Positions 52,529 to 61,270 of a stretch of DNA of 64,000 nucleotides are shown piece by piece (the stretch's first letter is position 1; every line of letters starts with the position of its first letter). The position numbers and the translations under genes are program-made. Origin of the DNA: JBBDWJ01 sp963824095 (lineage in GTDB: Bacteria; Acidobacteriota; Terriglobia; Bryobacterales; UBA6623); NCBI GenBank assembly GCA_963824095.1, contig CAWGNS010000014.1:682001-746000 (forward strand), read 5' to 3'. Under the pieces are notes generated by a model. The model was given only the letters and a program-made list of their open reading frames with translations. It searched no databases and was not told where the DNA came from.

Positions 52529-52597
52529 GGGGACAGTCACCCAATCACACGACTTGTGGCGTCAGCCCATGCCGAGCGCGATCGGGTGACTGTCCCC
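52529..52597. repeat. 69-bp element with 14-bp perfect inverted ends
   Basis: GGGGACAGTCACCC (52529-52542) and its exact complement GGGTGACTGTCCCC (52584-52597) flank 41 bases. It lies in the divergent guaA-glcD spacer and looks like a small palindromic mobile repeat that could also affect either promoter. Confidence 0.75.
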
Positions 52598-52647
52598 GTC
52601 CAGCCTGTCTATCCGGCCGTTTCAAGCGTCTAGTATATCATTGAGTT

Positions 52648-54081
52648 GTGATCGCTCCGGACGCAATTGAGGCCTTGCGCGAGGTCGTTGGACCGCGTGG
52701 CATACTCGACCGGCCGCAGGATTTGTTGCTGTACGAATACGACGGCAGCATCGACAAAGGCCGCCCCGAGTGCGTCGTGTTCCCGAAGACGACCGAGGAC
52801 GTCTCCGCCATCGTCAAGATCTGCCGCCAGCACAACCTGCCGCTGGTCGGCCGCGGCGCCGGTACCGGACTCAGCGGCGGAACGATCGCCACCCAGGGCG
52901 GCGTGATGATCGCGTTCGCGCGGATGAACCGCATTCTCGAAATCGATTACGAGAACGAGTGCGCGGTGGTGCAGCCCGGCGTCGTGAACCTCGACATCAC
53001 CCTTGCGGTGAAAGGCAACGGCTACTACTACGCGCCCGACCCCTCCAGCCAGCGGGCCTGCACCATCGGCGGCAACGTCGCCGAAAACGCGGGCGGGCCG
53101 CACACGCTGGCCTACGGCGTCACCACCAATCACGTGCTGGGACTCGAGGTGGTGCTCACCGACGGCAGCGTGCTGACGATCGGCGGCAAGACGGCCGATT
53201 TGCCCGGCTACGACCTCACCGGCCTGCTCACCGGCTCGGAAGGCACGATGGTGCTGGTCACCCAAGTCATCGTGCGGCTGATGCGCGCGCCCGAGATGGT
53301 CAAGACCGTGCTCGCGATCTACGACGAGCCCGAACATGCCGCCGAGACCGTCGCCGAGATCACCGCGCGCGCGATCGTGCCCGCCGCGGTCGAAATGCTC
53401 GACGGCGTGATGCTGCGGATGGTCGAAGAGGCGACTCACGCCGGCTATCCGATGGACGCCAAGGCGGTGCTGCTGATCGAGCTCGAAGGCCTCACCGAAA
53501 TGGTCGAAGAGCAGCTCGAGCAGATCCGCGAGGTCTGCGCGTTGTGCAAGGCACGCGAGGCGCGCGTGGCTCGTTCGGCCGAAGAGCGCGAGCTGCTGTG
53601 GAAGGGCCGCAAGAACGCCTTCGGCGCGGTGGGCCGCGTCAGCCCGACCTATTACGTGCAAGACGGCGTGGTGCCGCGCACGCGCATCGCCGATACGCTG
53701 CGCTTCATCTACCAGGTTTCGGAAAAGTACGGCCTGACGATCAGCAATATCTTCCACGCCGGCGACGGCAACATGCACCCCATCATCCTGTTCAATCCGC
53801 GCAAGCCCGACGAGATGGAGAAGACCAAGAAGGCCGGCGCCGAGATTCTCGAATACTGCGTCAACGCCGGCGGCGCGATCACCGGCGAGCACGGCGTGGG
53901 CATGGAAAAGAACGACCTGATGCCGCTGCTGTTCAGCGAAGACAGCCTCAACATGATGGAGCAGCTCATCAAGGTCTTCAACCCCGACCGGCGCCTGAAC
54001 CCGGGCAAGCTGCTACCGACGGGGAAAGGCTGCCTGGAAATCCGCCCCGTGCCAAGCGGCATGAAATCGCTTGAGTGGTAG
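52648..54081 (+). CDS. glcD: FAD-linked oxidase, glycolate oxidase subunit GlcD type
   Basis: A 477-residue flavoenzyme of the GlcD/D-lactate dehydrogenase family. FAD_binding_4 domain: PLVGRGAGTGLSGGTIATQG, CTIGGNVAENAGGPHTLAYG, GLLTGSEGTMVLVTQ. C-terminal FAD-oxidase domain: IFHAGDGNMHPIIL and ITGEHGVGMEKNDLMPLLF. It oxidises a 2-hydroxy acid such as glycolate or D-lactate. The usual partner subunits GlcE and GlcF are not adjacent. The GTG start (52648) lacks a clear ribosome site. Confidence 0.92.
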   Translation: MIAPDAIEALREVVGPRGILDRPQDLLLYEYDGSIDKGRPECVVFPKTTEDVSAIVKICRQHNLPLVGRGAGTGLSGGTIATQGGVMIAFARMNRILEIDYENECAVVQPGVVNLDITLAVKGNGYYYAPDPSSQRACTIGGNVAENAGGPHTLAYGVTTNHVLGLEVVLTDGSVLTIGGKTADLPGYDLTGLLTGSEGTMVLVTQVIVRLMRAPEMVKTVLAIYDEPEHAAETVAEITARAIVPAAVEMLDGVMLRMVEEATHAGYPMDAKAVLLIELEGLTEMVEEQLEQIREVCALCKAREARVARSAEERELLWKGRKNAFGAVGRVSPTYYVQDGVVPRTRIADTLRFIYQVSEKYGLTISNIFHAGDGNMHPIILFNPRKPDEMEKTKKAGAEILEYCVNAGGAITGEHGVGMEKNDLMPLLFSEDSLNMMEQLIKVFNPDRRLNPGKLLPTGKGCLEIRPVPSGMKSLEW

Positions 54082-54133
54082 CGGCCCGCCTGTGAGGAAC
54101 GAGCAGTGCTGTCTCGGGTCGAAGCAACCAGTG

Positions 54134-54225
54134 GGGCAGGGCTCCGGCCTGCCCTCTTAGACCAGCTTTAAAGTCTCAACAGCACAGAAAAACCACAAGA
54201 AGACAGGCAGGATTGTCTGTCCCAC
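54134..54225. repeat. GC hairpin and family B repeat before the second Fpg gene
   Basis: GGGCAGG-GCTCCGG-CCTGCCC (54134-54154) is a perfect 7-bp hairpin. A family B repeat (54201-54225, AGACAGGCAGGATTGTCTG then TCCCAC) ends three bases before the ATG at 54228, so it occupies the place of the ribosome-binding site. Confidence 0.7.
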
Positions 54226-54227
54226 AT

Positions 54228-55157
54228 ATGCCGGAACTCCCCGACATCGAAGCGTATCTGACAGCGCTGCGGTCCCGCATCACGGGAGAAAAGCTGGAGC
54301 GCATCCGCCTGGCGAGCCCGTTTTTATTGCGCAGCATCGACCCGCCACTCGCCGATCTGCACGGCCGCACGGTCGTGGGATTGCGCCGGCTTGGCAAGCG
54401 CATCGTCTTCGAACTGGGCGACGAATACTTCCTGGTGTTGCACCTGATGATTGCTGGCCGCCTGCACTGGAAGGCGAAGGGAAGCCAGGTGCCGCGCAAG
54501 TACGGCCAGGCCGCGTTCGATTTTTCGAACGGCGTGCTGCTGTTGACCGAAGCCGGCAGCAAACGCCGCGCTTCGCTCCACGCCGCGCGCGGCGAAACGG
54601 CGCTGCGGGCCCTCGACCCGGGCGGCATCGACGTGTTCGGCTGCACGCTCGAAGAGTTCCAACACCAGCTCGCCGCCGGCAACCACACGCTGAAGCGCGC
54701 CCTGTGCGACCCGAAAAACTTCAGCGGTATCGGCAACGCCTACTCCGACGAGATTCTGCACGCCGCGCGGCTGTCGCCGTTTCAGCTCACGCATAACCTC
54801 GAGCCCGCCGAGATCGCGGCGTTGTTCGAAACCACCCGGCTGACGCTGCAAACCTGGGCCGACCGCCTGCGCCGGGAGGCCGGCGAGGGCTTTCCGGAGA
54901 AGGTCACGGCCTTTCGGCCCGAGATGGCGGTGCACGGCAAATTCCGCAAGCCCTGCCCGGTGTGCGGCTCGCCGGTGCAGCGCGTGGTCTACGCCGACAA
55001 CGAAACCAACTATTGCGCCACCTGCCAGACCGGCGGCAAGGTGCTGAAAGACCGCGCCCTCTCGCGCCTGTTGCACGACGACTGGCCACGCTCGATCGAC
55101 GAGATGGACTGGATGCCGCAAGACCCGGCGCCGGCCACCCACTCGAAGCACGGCTAG
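54228..55157 (+). CDS. Fpg/Nei family DNA glycosylase, divergent paralogue
   Basis: A 309-residue second member of the MutM/Nei family. It starts MPELPDIEAYLTAL (catalytic Pro2 and Glu3), has GLRRLGKRIVFEL (conserved Lys), GIGNAYSDEILHAARL (H2TH), and a zinc finger CPVCGSPVQRVVY with CATC. A C-terminal tail of about 45 residues (VLKDRALSRLLHDDWPRSI onward) extends past the finger. It may act on other oxidised bases than MutM. The start follows directly on a family B repeat, and no ordinary ribosome site is visible. Confidence 0.9.
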   Translation: MPELPDIEAYLTALRSRITGEKLERIRLASPFLLRSIDPPLADLHGRTVVGLRRLGKRIVFELGDEYFLVLHLMIAGRLHWKAKGSQVPRKYGQAAFDFSNGVLLLTEAGSKRRASLHAARGETALRALDPGGIDVFGCTLEEFQHQLAAGNHTLKRALCDPKNFSGIGNAYSDEILHAARLSPFQLTHNLEPAEIAALFETTRLTLQTWADRLRREAGEGFPEKVTAFRPEMAVHGKFRKPCPVCGSPVQRVVYADNETNYCATCQTGGKVLKDRALSRLLHDDWPRSIDEMDWMPQDPAPATHSKHG

Positions 55158-55161
55158 TAAA

Positions 55162-55320
55162 TCGTGGCGCGGGCCTCCGGCTGGGGGCGTCAATCTCGGG
55201 TCGACGTTCTGCATGCTGCGGCCAGCCTTTGGAGCCCCTTCTGCGGCCATGCACCAGGCGGCTGCTCCACAACTCCCAGCCGCGTTGCGCGCGGGACAGG
55301 CGTGAGCGCCTGTCTCTACT
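55162..55320. repeat. Families C and E repeats in spacer
   Basis: A family C copy (55162, TCGTGGCGCGGGCCTCCGG, with CGACGTTC near 55202) and a family E palindrome (55295-55320, GACAGGCG-TGAG-CGCCTGTC then TCTACT), the latter nearly identical to 49478-49503. Confidence 0.6.
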
Positions 55321-55376
55321 TGCAATCGCGGCCAAAAGCGCTATGCTAGCCTTGCTTCTTCGTCGGGGGATTCATC

Positions 55377-57062
55377 ATGCGTGAACTGGCCTGCTTCCTG
55401 CTCTGCGCGAGCGTTGTGCTGCTTGCCGCCTGCTCGTCCGCTCCGCAATACGACGTGATCGTGCGTGGCGGCACGATCTACGACGGCAGCGGCTCGCCCG
55501 GCGTGGTCGCCGATCTCGCCATCCAGGGAGACAAGATCGCCGCCATCGGCTCGCTGGCGGGCGCCACCGCGCACACCGAAGTCGACGCCAGCGGCCTGGC
55601 CGTCGCGCCGGGATTCATCAACATGATGTGCTGGTCGAACGAGTCGCTGATCCAGGACGGCCGTTCGCAAAGCGATATCCGGCAGGGCGTCACCCTCGAG
55701 GTGATGGGCGAAGGCGATTCGATGGGGCCGCTCAACGACGCCATGAAGCAGGATATGCGCGACGGCGAGGGTGACATCAAATACGACGTCGAATGGACCA
55801 CGCTGGGTGAGTACTTGCAATACCTGGAGAAACGCGGCGTCTCGGCCAACGTCGCCTCGTTCATCGGCGCCGCCACCCCGCGCATTTACGTCATCGGATA
55901 CGACGACCGCCCGCCGACACCCGAAGAGCTCGAGAAGATGAAGGGCCTGGTGCGCCAGGCGATGGAGGAAGGCGCGATGGGCATCGCGTCGTCGCTGGTC
56001 TACCCGCCCGGCTTCTTCGCGAAAACCGAGGAGCTCATCGAGATGTCGAAGGTCGCCGCCGAATACGATGGACTCTACGCCTCGCACCTGCGCAGCGAAG
56101 GCAGCGCCCTGGTCGAAGCCGTCGACGAGCTGATCCGGATCTCGCGCGAGGCCGGCATCCGCGCCGAGATCTATCACCTCAAGGCCGCGGGCAAGTCCAA
56201 CTGGCCCAAGCTCGACACCGTGATCGCCAACGTCGAAAAGGCGCGCGCCGAAGGGCTCGCGATCACCGCCGACATGTACACCTACCCGGCCGGCGCCACC
56301 GGCCTCAACGCCTCGATGCCGCCCTGGGTGCAGGACGGCGGGTTCGACGCGTCGATCCAGCGCATGAAAGACCCGGCGACGCGCAAGCGCATCGCCCGCG
56401 AGATGAACGAGCCGACCGACAAGTGGGAAAACATGTACCTGCAAGCCGGCGGCGCCGACGGCATTCTGCTGGTCAGCTTCAAGAACGACGCGCTCAAGCC
56501 GCTCACCGGCAAGCGGCTGTCCGAGGTCGCCAAAATGCGCGGCAAATCACCCGAAGAGACCGCCATGGACCTGATCATCGAAGACGACAGCCGGGTGGGC
56601 ACGATCTACTTCTCGCAATCGGAAGAAAACCTGCGCAAGAAAATCCAACTGCCGTGGGTGAGCTTTTGCTCGGACTCGGCCTCGGTCGCGCCCGAAGGCG
56701 TGTTTCTCAAAAGCAATGTACACCCCCGCGCCTACGGCAGCTTCGCGCGCGTGCTGGGCAAGTTCACGCGCGACGAAAAGCTGCTGACGCTGCCCGAGGC
56801 CGTGCGCAAGCTCGCCGCGCTACCGGCGAAAAACCTCAAGCTCGACCATCGCGGCCTGTTGAAGGAAGGCTATTTCGCCGACGTGGTCGTGTTCGACCCG
56901 GCCAAGATCCAGGATCACGCGACCTTCGAGCGCCCGCATCAGTATGCGACCGGCATGGTCGACGTATTCGTCAACGGCGGCCAGGTGCTCAAAGACGGCG
57001 AGCACACCGGCGCCAAGCCGGGGCGGTTTCTGAAGGGTCCGGGGGCCAAGAGGGGCGCCTGA
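55377..57062 (+). CDS. Amidohydrolase lipoprotein, N-acyl-D-amino-acid deacylase family
   Basis: A 561-residue lipoprotein: signal peptide with lipobox LLAAC (Cys20), then an amidohydrolase fold (YDVIVRGGTIYDGSGSPG, VDASGLAVAPGFINMMCW, IYHLKAAGKSNWPKL, ITADMYTYPAGATGLNASM, CSDSASVAPEGVFLK). The family hydrolyses N-acyl-D-amino acids or related amides. The first metal motif HxH that normally follows PGFID is replaced by MMCWSNES, while later ligand regions remain (HLRSEG, YHLKA). Such members are frequent in Acidobacteria and may use one metal. Confidence 0.85.
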   Translation: MRELACFLLCASVVLLAACSSAPQYDVIVRGGTIYDGSGSPGVVADLAIQGDKIAAIGSLAGATAHTEVDASGLAVAPGFINMMCWSNESLIQDGRSQSDIRQGVTLEVMGEGDSMGPLNDAMKQDMRDGEGDIKYDVEWTTLGEYLQYLEKRGVSANVASFIGAATPRIYVIGYDDRPPTPEELEKMKGLVRQAMEEGAMGIASSLVYPPGFFAKTEELIEMSKVAAEYDGLYASHLRSEGSALVEAVDELIRISREAGIRAEIYHLKAAGKSNWPKLDTVIANVEKARAEGLAITADMYTYPAGATGLNASMPPWVQDGGFDASIQRMKDPATRKRIAREMNEPTDKWENMYLQAGGADGILLVSFKNDALKPLTGKRLSEVAKMRGKSPEETAMDLIIEDDSRVGTIYFSQSEENLRKKIQLPWVSFCSDSASVAPEGVFLKSNVHPRAYGSFARVLGKFTRDEKLLTLPEAVRKLAALPAKNLKLDHRGLLKEGYFADVVVFDPAKIQDHATFERPHQYATGMVDVFVNGGQVLKDGEHTGAKPGRFLKGPGAKRGA

Positions 57063-57063
57063 G

Positions 57064-57164
57064 CGTGGCACGGGCAATCTTGTCTGCGTGTTGTGTGTGT
57101 ACCGGCGTGGTAGCGATGGCTGTGGCGGCAATACCTGCTATCTGGACAGACAGGATTGTCCCAC
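57064..57164. repeat. Inverted pair of family B repeats
   Basis: An inverted copy (57064-57088, GTGGCACGGGCAATCTTGTC) and a direct copy (57145-57164, GACAGACAGGATTGTCCCAC) bracket about 55 bases between the convergent amidohydrolase and cupin genes. A further piece, GGCCTGTGCCACG, follows at 57171. Confidence 0.6.
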
Positions 57165-57183
57165 GTCAGCGGCCTGTGCCACG

Positions 57184-57750
57184 TCAGCGAATGAGCCGGT
57201 CGAGGTAGTCCTTGCCCAGGCCGACTTTTTCGTAGTGGTTGCGGCACATCTCGATCTTGGTGAACACGTCCTCGTAACCCTGAATCTTGCCGTGCGGGTC
57301 GACGTAAACCATCGTACCGTTGACCTGGAAGTAGGTGATCATCTCGGTGCAGTCTTCGGGCACGACCAGCGTGTGGGTCTCTCCCGGCGGCTCGTAGATA
57401 TAGCCGCCTTCCTCGGCGACCCAGTCGTGCTCCAGGTAGTACCAGCGGCCTTTGAGCACCCAGCCGTGGACGGGCTGCGTGTGGCGGTGGCGGCTCAGCA
57501 CGCCCGACTTGCAGACGCGCAACAGGTTCATCCAATAGCCGCCCGAGGCGCACAGGCACAACGGACGAAACCAGACGCTTTCGGCCTGCGGCACCCACAG
57601 CCGGTCGTCTTGGGGAATCGCGTCGGGCACGACGATCTCGTGCGCCGCCTCGCGGGGAAACGCCAACTGGTAAGGCGTGTAGCGCTCGTCGCCTTCATGG
57701 CCCTTGTGCGCCGGGTTCACAACGCCTCGCGCGGTGGTTTCAGCCGACAT
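57184..57750 (-). CDS. Cupin domain protein (2,4'-dihydroxyacetophenone dioxygenase-like)
   Basis: A 188-residue cupin with the metal-binding core SRHRHTQPVHGWVLKGRWYY and PPGETHTLVV, and a long N-terminal arm. It resembles the 2,4'-dihydroxyacetophenone dioxygenase family of ring/side-chain-cleaving cupins; the true substrate is unknown. AAGGAGAG precedes the ATG. It is alone on its strand and downstream of a 242-base spacer with a family A hairpin. Confidence 0.8.
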   Translation of the reverse strand: MSAETTARGVVNPAHKGHEGDERYTPYQLAFPREAAHEIVVPDAIPQDDRLWVPQAESVWFRPLCLCASGGYWMNLLRVCKSGVLSRHRHTQPVHGWVLKGRWYYLEHDWVAEEGGYIYEPPGETHTLVVPEDCTEMITYFQVNGTMVYVDPHGKIQGYEDVFTKIEMCRNHYEKVGLGKDYLDRLIR

Positions 57751-57855
57751 CGTGGTTCTCTCCTTGGGGGGTATCCGGGCACTTGTCGGTATCCGGACAA
57801 GGCCCCTTCCATTCTAACGGCCGCCAAGCCGGCGCCATAGCGTGACCCCAGGAAG

Positions 57856-57887
57856 CAGAGCCGCAGGCGTAACAGGCTGCGGCTCTG
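57856..57887. repeat. Family A hairpin with 11-bp perfect stem
   Basis: CAGAGCCGCAG (57856-57866) and its complement CTGCGGCTCTG (57877-57887) flank a 10-base loop, followed by TTTT on the plus strand. This half-length variant of the repeat could work as a terminator. Confidence 0.65.
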
Positions 57888-57992
57888 TTTTCGCGCTTCG
57901 ATACCGCGATGCGGAGGGCTGGCGGAGGTGAGCGGACATCGCTTACTCGGGCTGCAGAGACGTTCGCATACTCGGATTGCAGGGACTGTTGC

Positions 57993-58943
57993 CTACTCGG
58001 GCGGTTCGGGTTTTCGGACGGCTTCGCGCAGGCGATTTTCGAACACGCTTGCCGAATCGAAATTCTCGATCTGCAGGAACCTCTCGGCGGCCATCTCGAT
58101 TGCCTTCCGCGGCACCAGGCCGATGAGTTCGCTGCCGGCGATGTGCGTGCCGAGCCGCTCGGCTTCGTGCTTCACCCAGCCGTACACTTCGTAGAGCGAG
58201 GTGCGTTCGAAATCGGTGAGATTCATCGAGACCTGCGTCAAACCGCGGCTGCGCAGCTTGAGCCCCAGCGCTTTCACCGCCGGCAGCCCGCCGCTCGATT
58301 CGCGGATGGTCCTGGCAATCTGGCGCGCGATCGACACATCGGCCGAGGCGAGGTTGATGTTGAAGGCGATCAGGAACTTGCGTACGCCGATTGCGGTTGC
58401 GCCGGCGCTGGGGTGCAGCCCGGGGCCGCCCGTGTCGGGGCTCCGCACGGGGTCCCCGGGCAACAGCTTGGCGAGGCCCTCGAACCCGCCGCGGCGGACG
58501 TTCTCGAGCCGCCGGCGGTGGTCGCTGAGCGCGGCATCTCCGTAAAAGTAGCTGGGGATTTCGAAGCGTTCCCACAACAGCCGCGCCACGCGCCGCGCCA
58601 GCCCCACGCACTCGGCAGTGCTCGAACCTTCCAGCGGCACGAAAGGAATGACGTCGATCGCCCCAATGCGCGGGTGGACGCCGACGTGCTTGCGCAGGTC
58701 GATGCTTTCGACCGCGATCGCCGCCGCCTGGGCCAACGCGGCTTCCAGCCCCTCTGGCGCGCCGGCAAAGGTGAACACCGAGCGGTTGTGGTCGGCGTCG
58801 TGCGTGCGGTCGAGCAGCACAACCCCGCGCGTCGAGCCGATCGCGGCGGCGATGCGATCGAGCACGGCGCGGTCGCGGCCCTCCGAAAAGTTCGGAATGC
58901 ACTCGATACGCGGTTCGCCCGGCGATGGATCGGAGACGTTCAC
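57993..58943 (-). CDS. Glutamate formimidoyltransferase
   Basis: A 316-residue single-domain enzyme, equal to the transferase half of FtcD. It moves the formimino group from N-formimino-glutamate to tetrahydrofolate in histidine degradation. It has IECIPNFSEGRDRAVLDRI, DRTHDADHNRSVFTFAG, HVGVHPRIGAIDVIPFVPL (catalytic His region) and GVRKFLIAFNINLASAD. The GTG start at 58943 overlaps the read-through stop of the HutI homologue upstream (GTGA), the mark of an old hutI-ftcD operon. No hutH or hutU is in the window. Confidence 0.92.
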   Translation of the reverse strand: MNVSDPSPGEPRIECIPNFSEGRDRAVLDRIAAAIGSTRGVVLLDRTHDADHNRSVFTFAGAPEGLEAALAQAAAIAVESIDLRKHVGVHPRIGAIDVIPFVPLEGSSTAECVGLARRVARLLWERFEIPSYFYGDAALSDHRRRLENVRRGGFEGLAKLLPGDPVRSPDTGGPGLHPSAGATAIGVRKFLIAFNINLASADVSIARQIARTIRESSGGLPAVKALGLKLRSRGLTQVSMNLTDFERTSLYEVYGWVKHEAERLGTHIAGSELIGLVPRKAIEMAAERFLQIENFDSASVFENRLREAVRKPEPPE

Positions 58944-60088
58944 GGGTGGGAGGCGGGCAGCCCCGGCGCCTGGTAGAGGACACGGCCTTTCTTCATCGTC
59001 AGCACGCAGAGGTTGAACCCGAAATAATAGGGGATTTCGCGCTAGTCGCGCACGTCGAGCACCGCCAGGTCGGCCTGCTTGCCCGGTTCGAACGAGCCCA
59101 GCCGCGCGGCGCAGCCCAGCGCCGCGGCGTCCTGGATGGTGGCGGCGGCGAGCGCGATCGCCGCGCCGCGATCCACCAGCCGCCGCGCCGGCTCGTAGCG
59201 TTCGCCGCCCTCAGCGTAGCCGACTCCGGGCAGCAGCGGGGCGATCGTCGGCGAGCCGCCGAGCAAGTCGATCTCCTCGTCGCTGATCCTCTCCAGGCCC
59301 TCCACGCTCCAGGCACCGCTGTCGACGGCCAGCCGCACGGCTCCCGACCGTGCCCGGCGGTCCCGTTGCACGCGCAACCCCAGGCGCAGCTCGCGCGCCC
59401 GCTCCAGGATGAGACGCGCCTGGTCGACATCGAAGGCTGCGGGGCCGCATTGCCCGCCGCACACGCTCGCCAGGCGGCGCCGGCGGAGGGCCGGCAACAG
59501 TAGCTCGGTAAGTTGCTCGACATCGGCGGCACTGGGGGCCGACTTGCCGCGAGCGCGCCCCAGGCCGGCCACGAATGCCGCGCTCACCTCCAGCGGCTCG
59601 CCGTCCAGCGAGCGGGCGGCGCGCAACGCCGGAATGTTGGAGGCCAACGGCAGCCCCGACCCCGAGCGTACCTCCAGGGTGGTCGTTCCGTGGGCGGCCA
59701 GGCACTGCGCCCAGTCCCGCAACCGTTGGCGCAAGGCCTTGGGAGAGCCGGCGCGGAGCGTCGAGGGCAGCGGCGGGGGCCCCGGCGCGGACACTCCCAG
59801 CGGGCTTCCGGCCGGCGCGAGCTGCGGCAGGCTGGTCTGGATCCGGCCGGTATGGCTGTCGACGAACCCCGGCACAACCACCTTGCCGGTGGCGTCGATG
59901 ACGCTCGCCGATCGGGTCGCGGCGAGATTTTCGATCCGGCGGGTAGTGCCGACCTCGCGGATCTGCTCGCCATCAATGAGCAGAGCGCCGTCGGGGATGA
60001 CTCCCAGATCCTGGAGCTGCATCCCGCGGCGGGGGGGCGCGGGTCCGCGCAGGGTCACCAACTGGCGCGCACCGCGGACGAAGATCAT
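58940..60088 (-). pseudogene. Decayed imidazolonepropionase (HutI) with in-frame TAG
   Basis: From the ATG at 60088 the frame encodes an imidazolonepropionase-like protein (VVVPGFVDSHTG, HGTTTLEVRSGSGL, VEGLERISDEEIDLLGGSPT, GSFEPGKQADLAVLDVRD) and then meets TAG at 59042-59044. The same frame continues REIPYYFGFNLCVLTMKKGR, the normal HutI C-terminus, where the TAG replaces an expected Tyr codon, and stops at 58940 overlapping the ftcD start. Metal ligands are lost: HTH is HTG, the later HADQ site is VQRD and the SVDHLE His is Gly. It is a dead enzyme gene, or an amber-readthrough gene. Confidence 0.82.
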
Positions 60089-60494
60089 GGTTGAGCGCAG
60101 GCGACTGGCGACGGACTCGGGCGCGGCGTGTGCGGCGCCCTGGCGTATTCGCGCCCTGCGAACGAAGATTCTATCACCCGATCCCGTTCGGGGTGGTGTA
60201 AGCGCTTGTTTTACCAGCTCCGGCAACTACGCGCGTCGTACTCCGCAGCGGTTCCGCAGCGGCGCGTCTCAAGAGCCTTCCGGCGGGCAATCGCAACGGC
60301 ACTCCGCAACCCCATTCCAACCGGCGCCCCAGGCTCGACGTCTCGCACGCCACCGCCAGGACCGACCCCAACTCCAAATGCCCGCCAACTTCGTCAAAGC
60401 CAAGATTTACAACGTCATTTCCGGCACAAGCAGCAAGCTCAAATGAGAAACGCTCGTTATGAAACAGACGTTTCGTGAACCGCGCCACGCCTGG
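60089..60494. other. Spacer upstream of the RRM gene
   Basis: No gene recognised over about 400 bases; frames here are arginine/proline-rich and without domains. The promoter and leader of the RRM gene follow. Confidence 0.45.
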
Positions 60495-60525
60495 TTGCTG
60501 AGTAAAACAAAGCCTGTGCTATACT
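60495..60525 (+). promoter_or_regulatory. Extended -10 promoter of the RRM gene
   Basis: TTGCTG (60495-60500), 19 bases, then TATACT (60520-60525) preceded by TGC, an extended -10. It would give a leader of about 100 bases before the RRM ATG at 60634, long enough for RNA-level control, as seen for cold-shock messages in other bacteria. Confidence 0.5.
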
Positions 60526-60633
60526 GACTTGGACCCCTTACTCCACCCTCCTCATCGCGGCCCGCTTGGGCGGGACGAACGTGCTGGTTAAGGCGGCAAA
60601 CGCTAAAAAAATACGGAAGAGAACGGCAGAGGT

Positions 60634-61029
60634 ATGGCCTATAACATTTACCTCGGGAATTTGCCCGAGTGGGTTACGGCGGACGATATCCGGTCGTGGC
60701 TGCATAGCAGCGACTTGGTTTGCGACGAGGTGCGCGTAATTCGCGACTTCGAAACGCAGCAGTCCAAGGGTTACGCGTTTGTCGAAGCCCCCAATGAAGA
60801 GGAAATGGACGCGATCATCCGGCGCTTCAACCGCGCTCCGATCGACGGCAAGCTCCTGAGGGCCAAGGCCGCTCATCCCAAAGGGGATAGACCCGCCCAG
60901 TCGCGTCCGGCAGTGCGCAAGCGCAAACGCCGCCGCACCGGTCCGGACGGTCAGCCCGAAGGCGGCGGCAGAACCGCCAAGCCGGAACCCGTAGGAACTC
61001 TTGGAGAGGCCCTGCAAAAGGCCCTCTAG
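60634..61029 (+). CDS. RNA-binding protein with one RRM domain
   Basis: A 131-residue protein: RRM in residues 1-80 with RNP2 IYLGNL and RNP1 KGYAFVEA, then a basic tail (AVRKRKRRRTGPDG). It binds single-stranded RNA; similar short RRM proteins in cyanobacteria and other bacteria respond to cold. The unusually long leader supports post-transcriptional control (inference). GCAGAGG is placed just before the ATG. It stands alone. Confidence 0.9.
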   Translation: MAYNIYLGNLPEWVTADDIRSWLHSSDLVCDEVRVIRDFETQQSKGYAFVEAPNEEEMDAIIRRFNRAPIDGKLLRAKAAHPKGDRPAQSRPAVRKRKRRRTGPDGQPEGGGRTAKPEPVGTLGEALQKAL

Positions 61030-61270
61030 TCGATCACTCGCGGACCTTTCCCGAACATTGGCGGATTCGATTGCTGGGCGCGGCTTGGCCGTGCCCGCGG
61101 ACCCGTCAGCGGTTTGTTTGGAACATTTCGTATCGGAGTGTTGCAAACAGAGCGTTATTCAACAACCCAAGCCGGATATCCGGAGCGGTTGCCGATTCCT
61201 TCAAACCCTCCCGCCCCATTGCACCGCGGCTATCGCCGCCGTTCGCCCGGGCGCGCTATGCTCATAAGCC

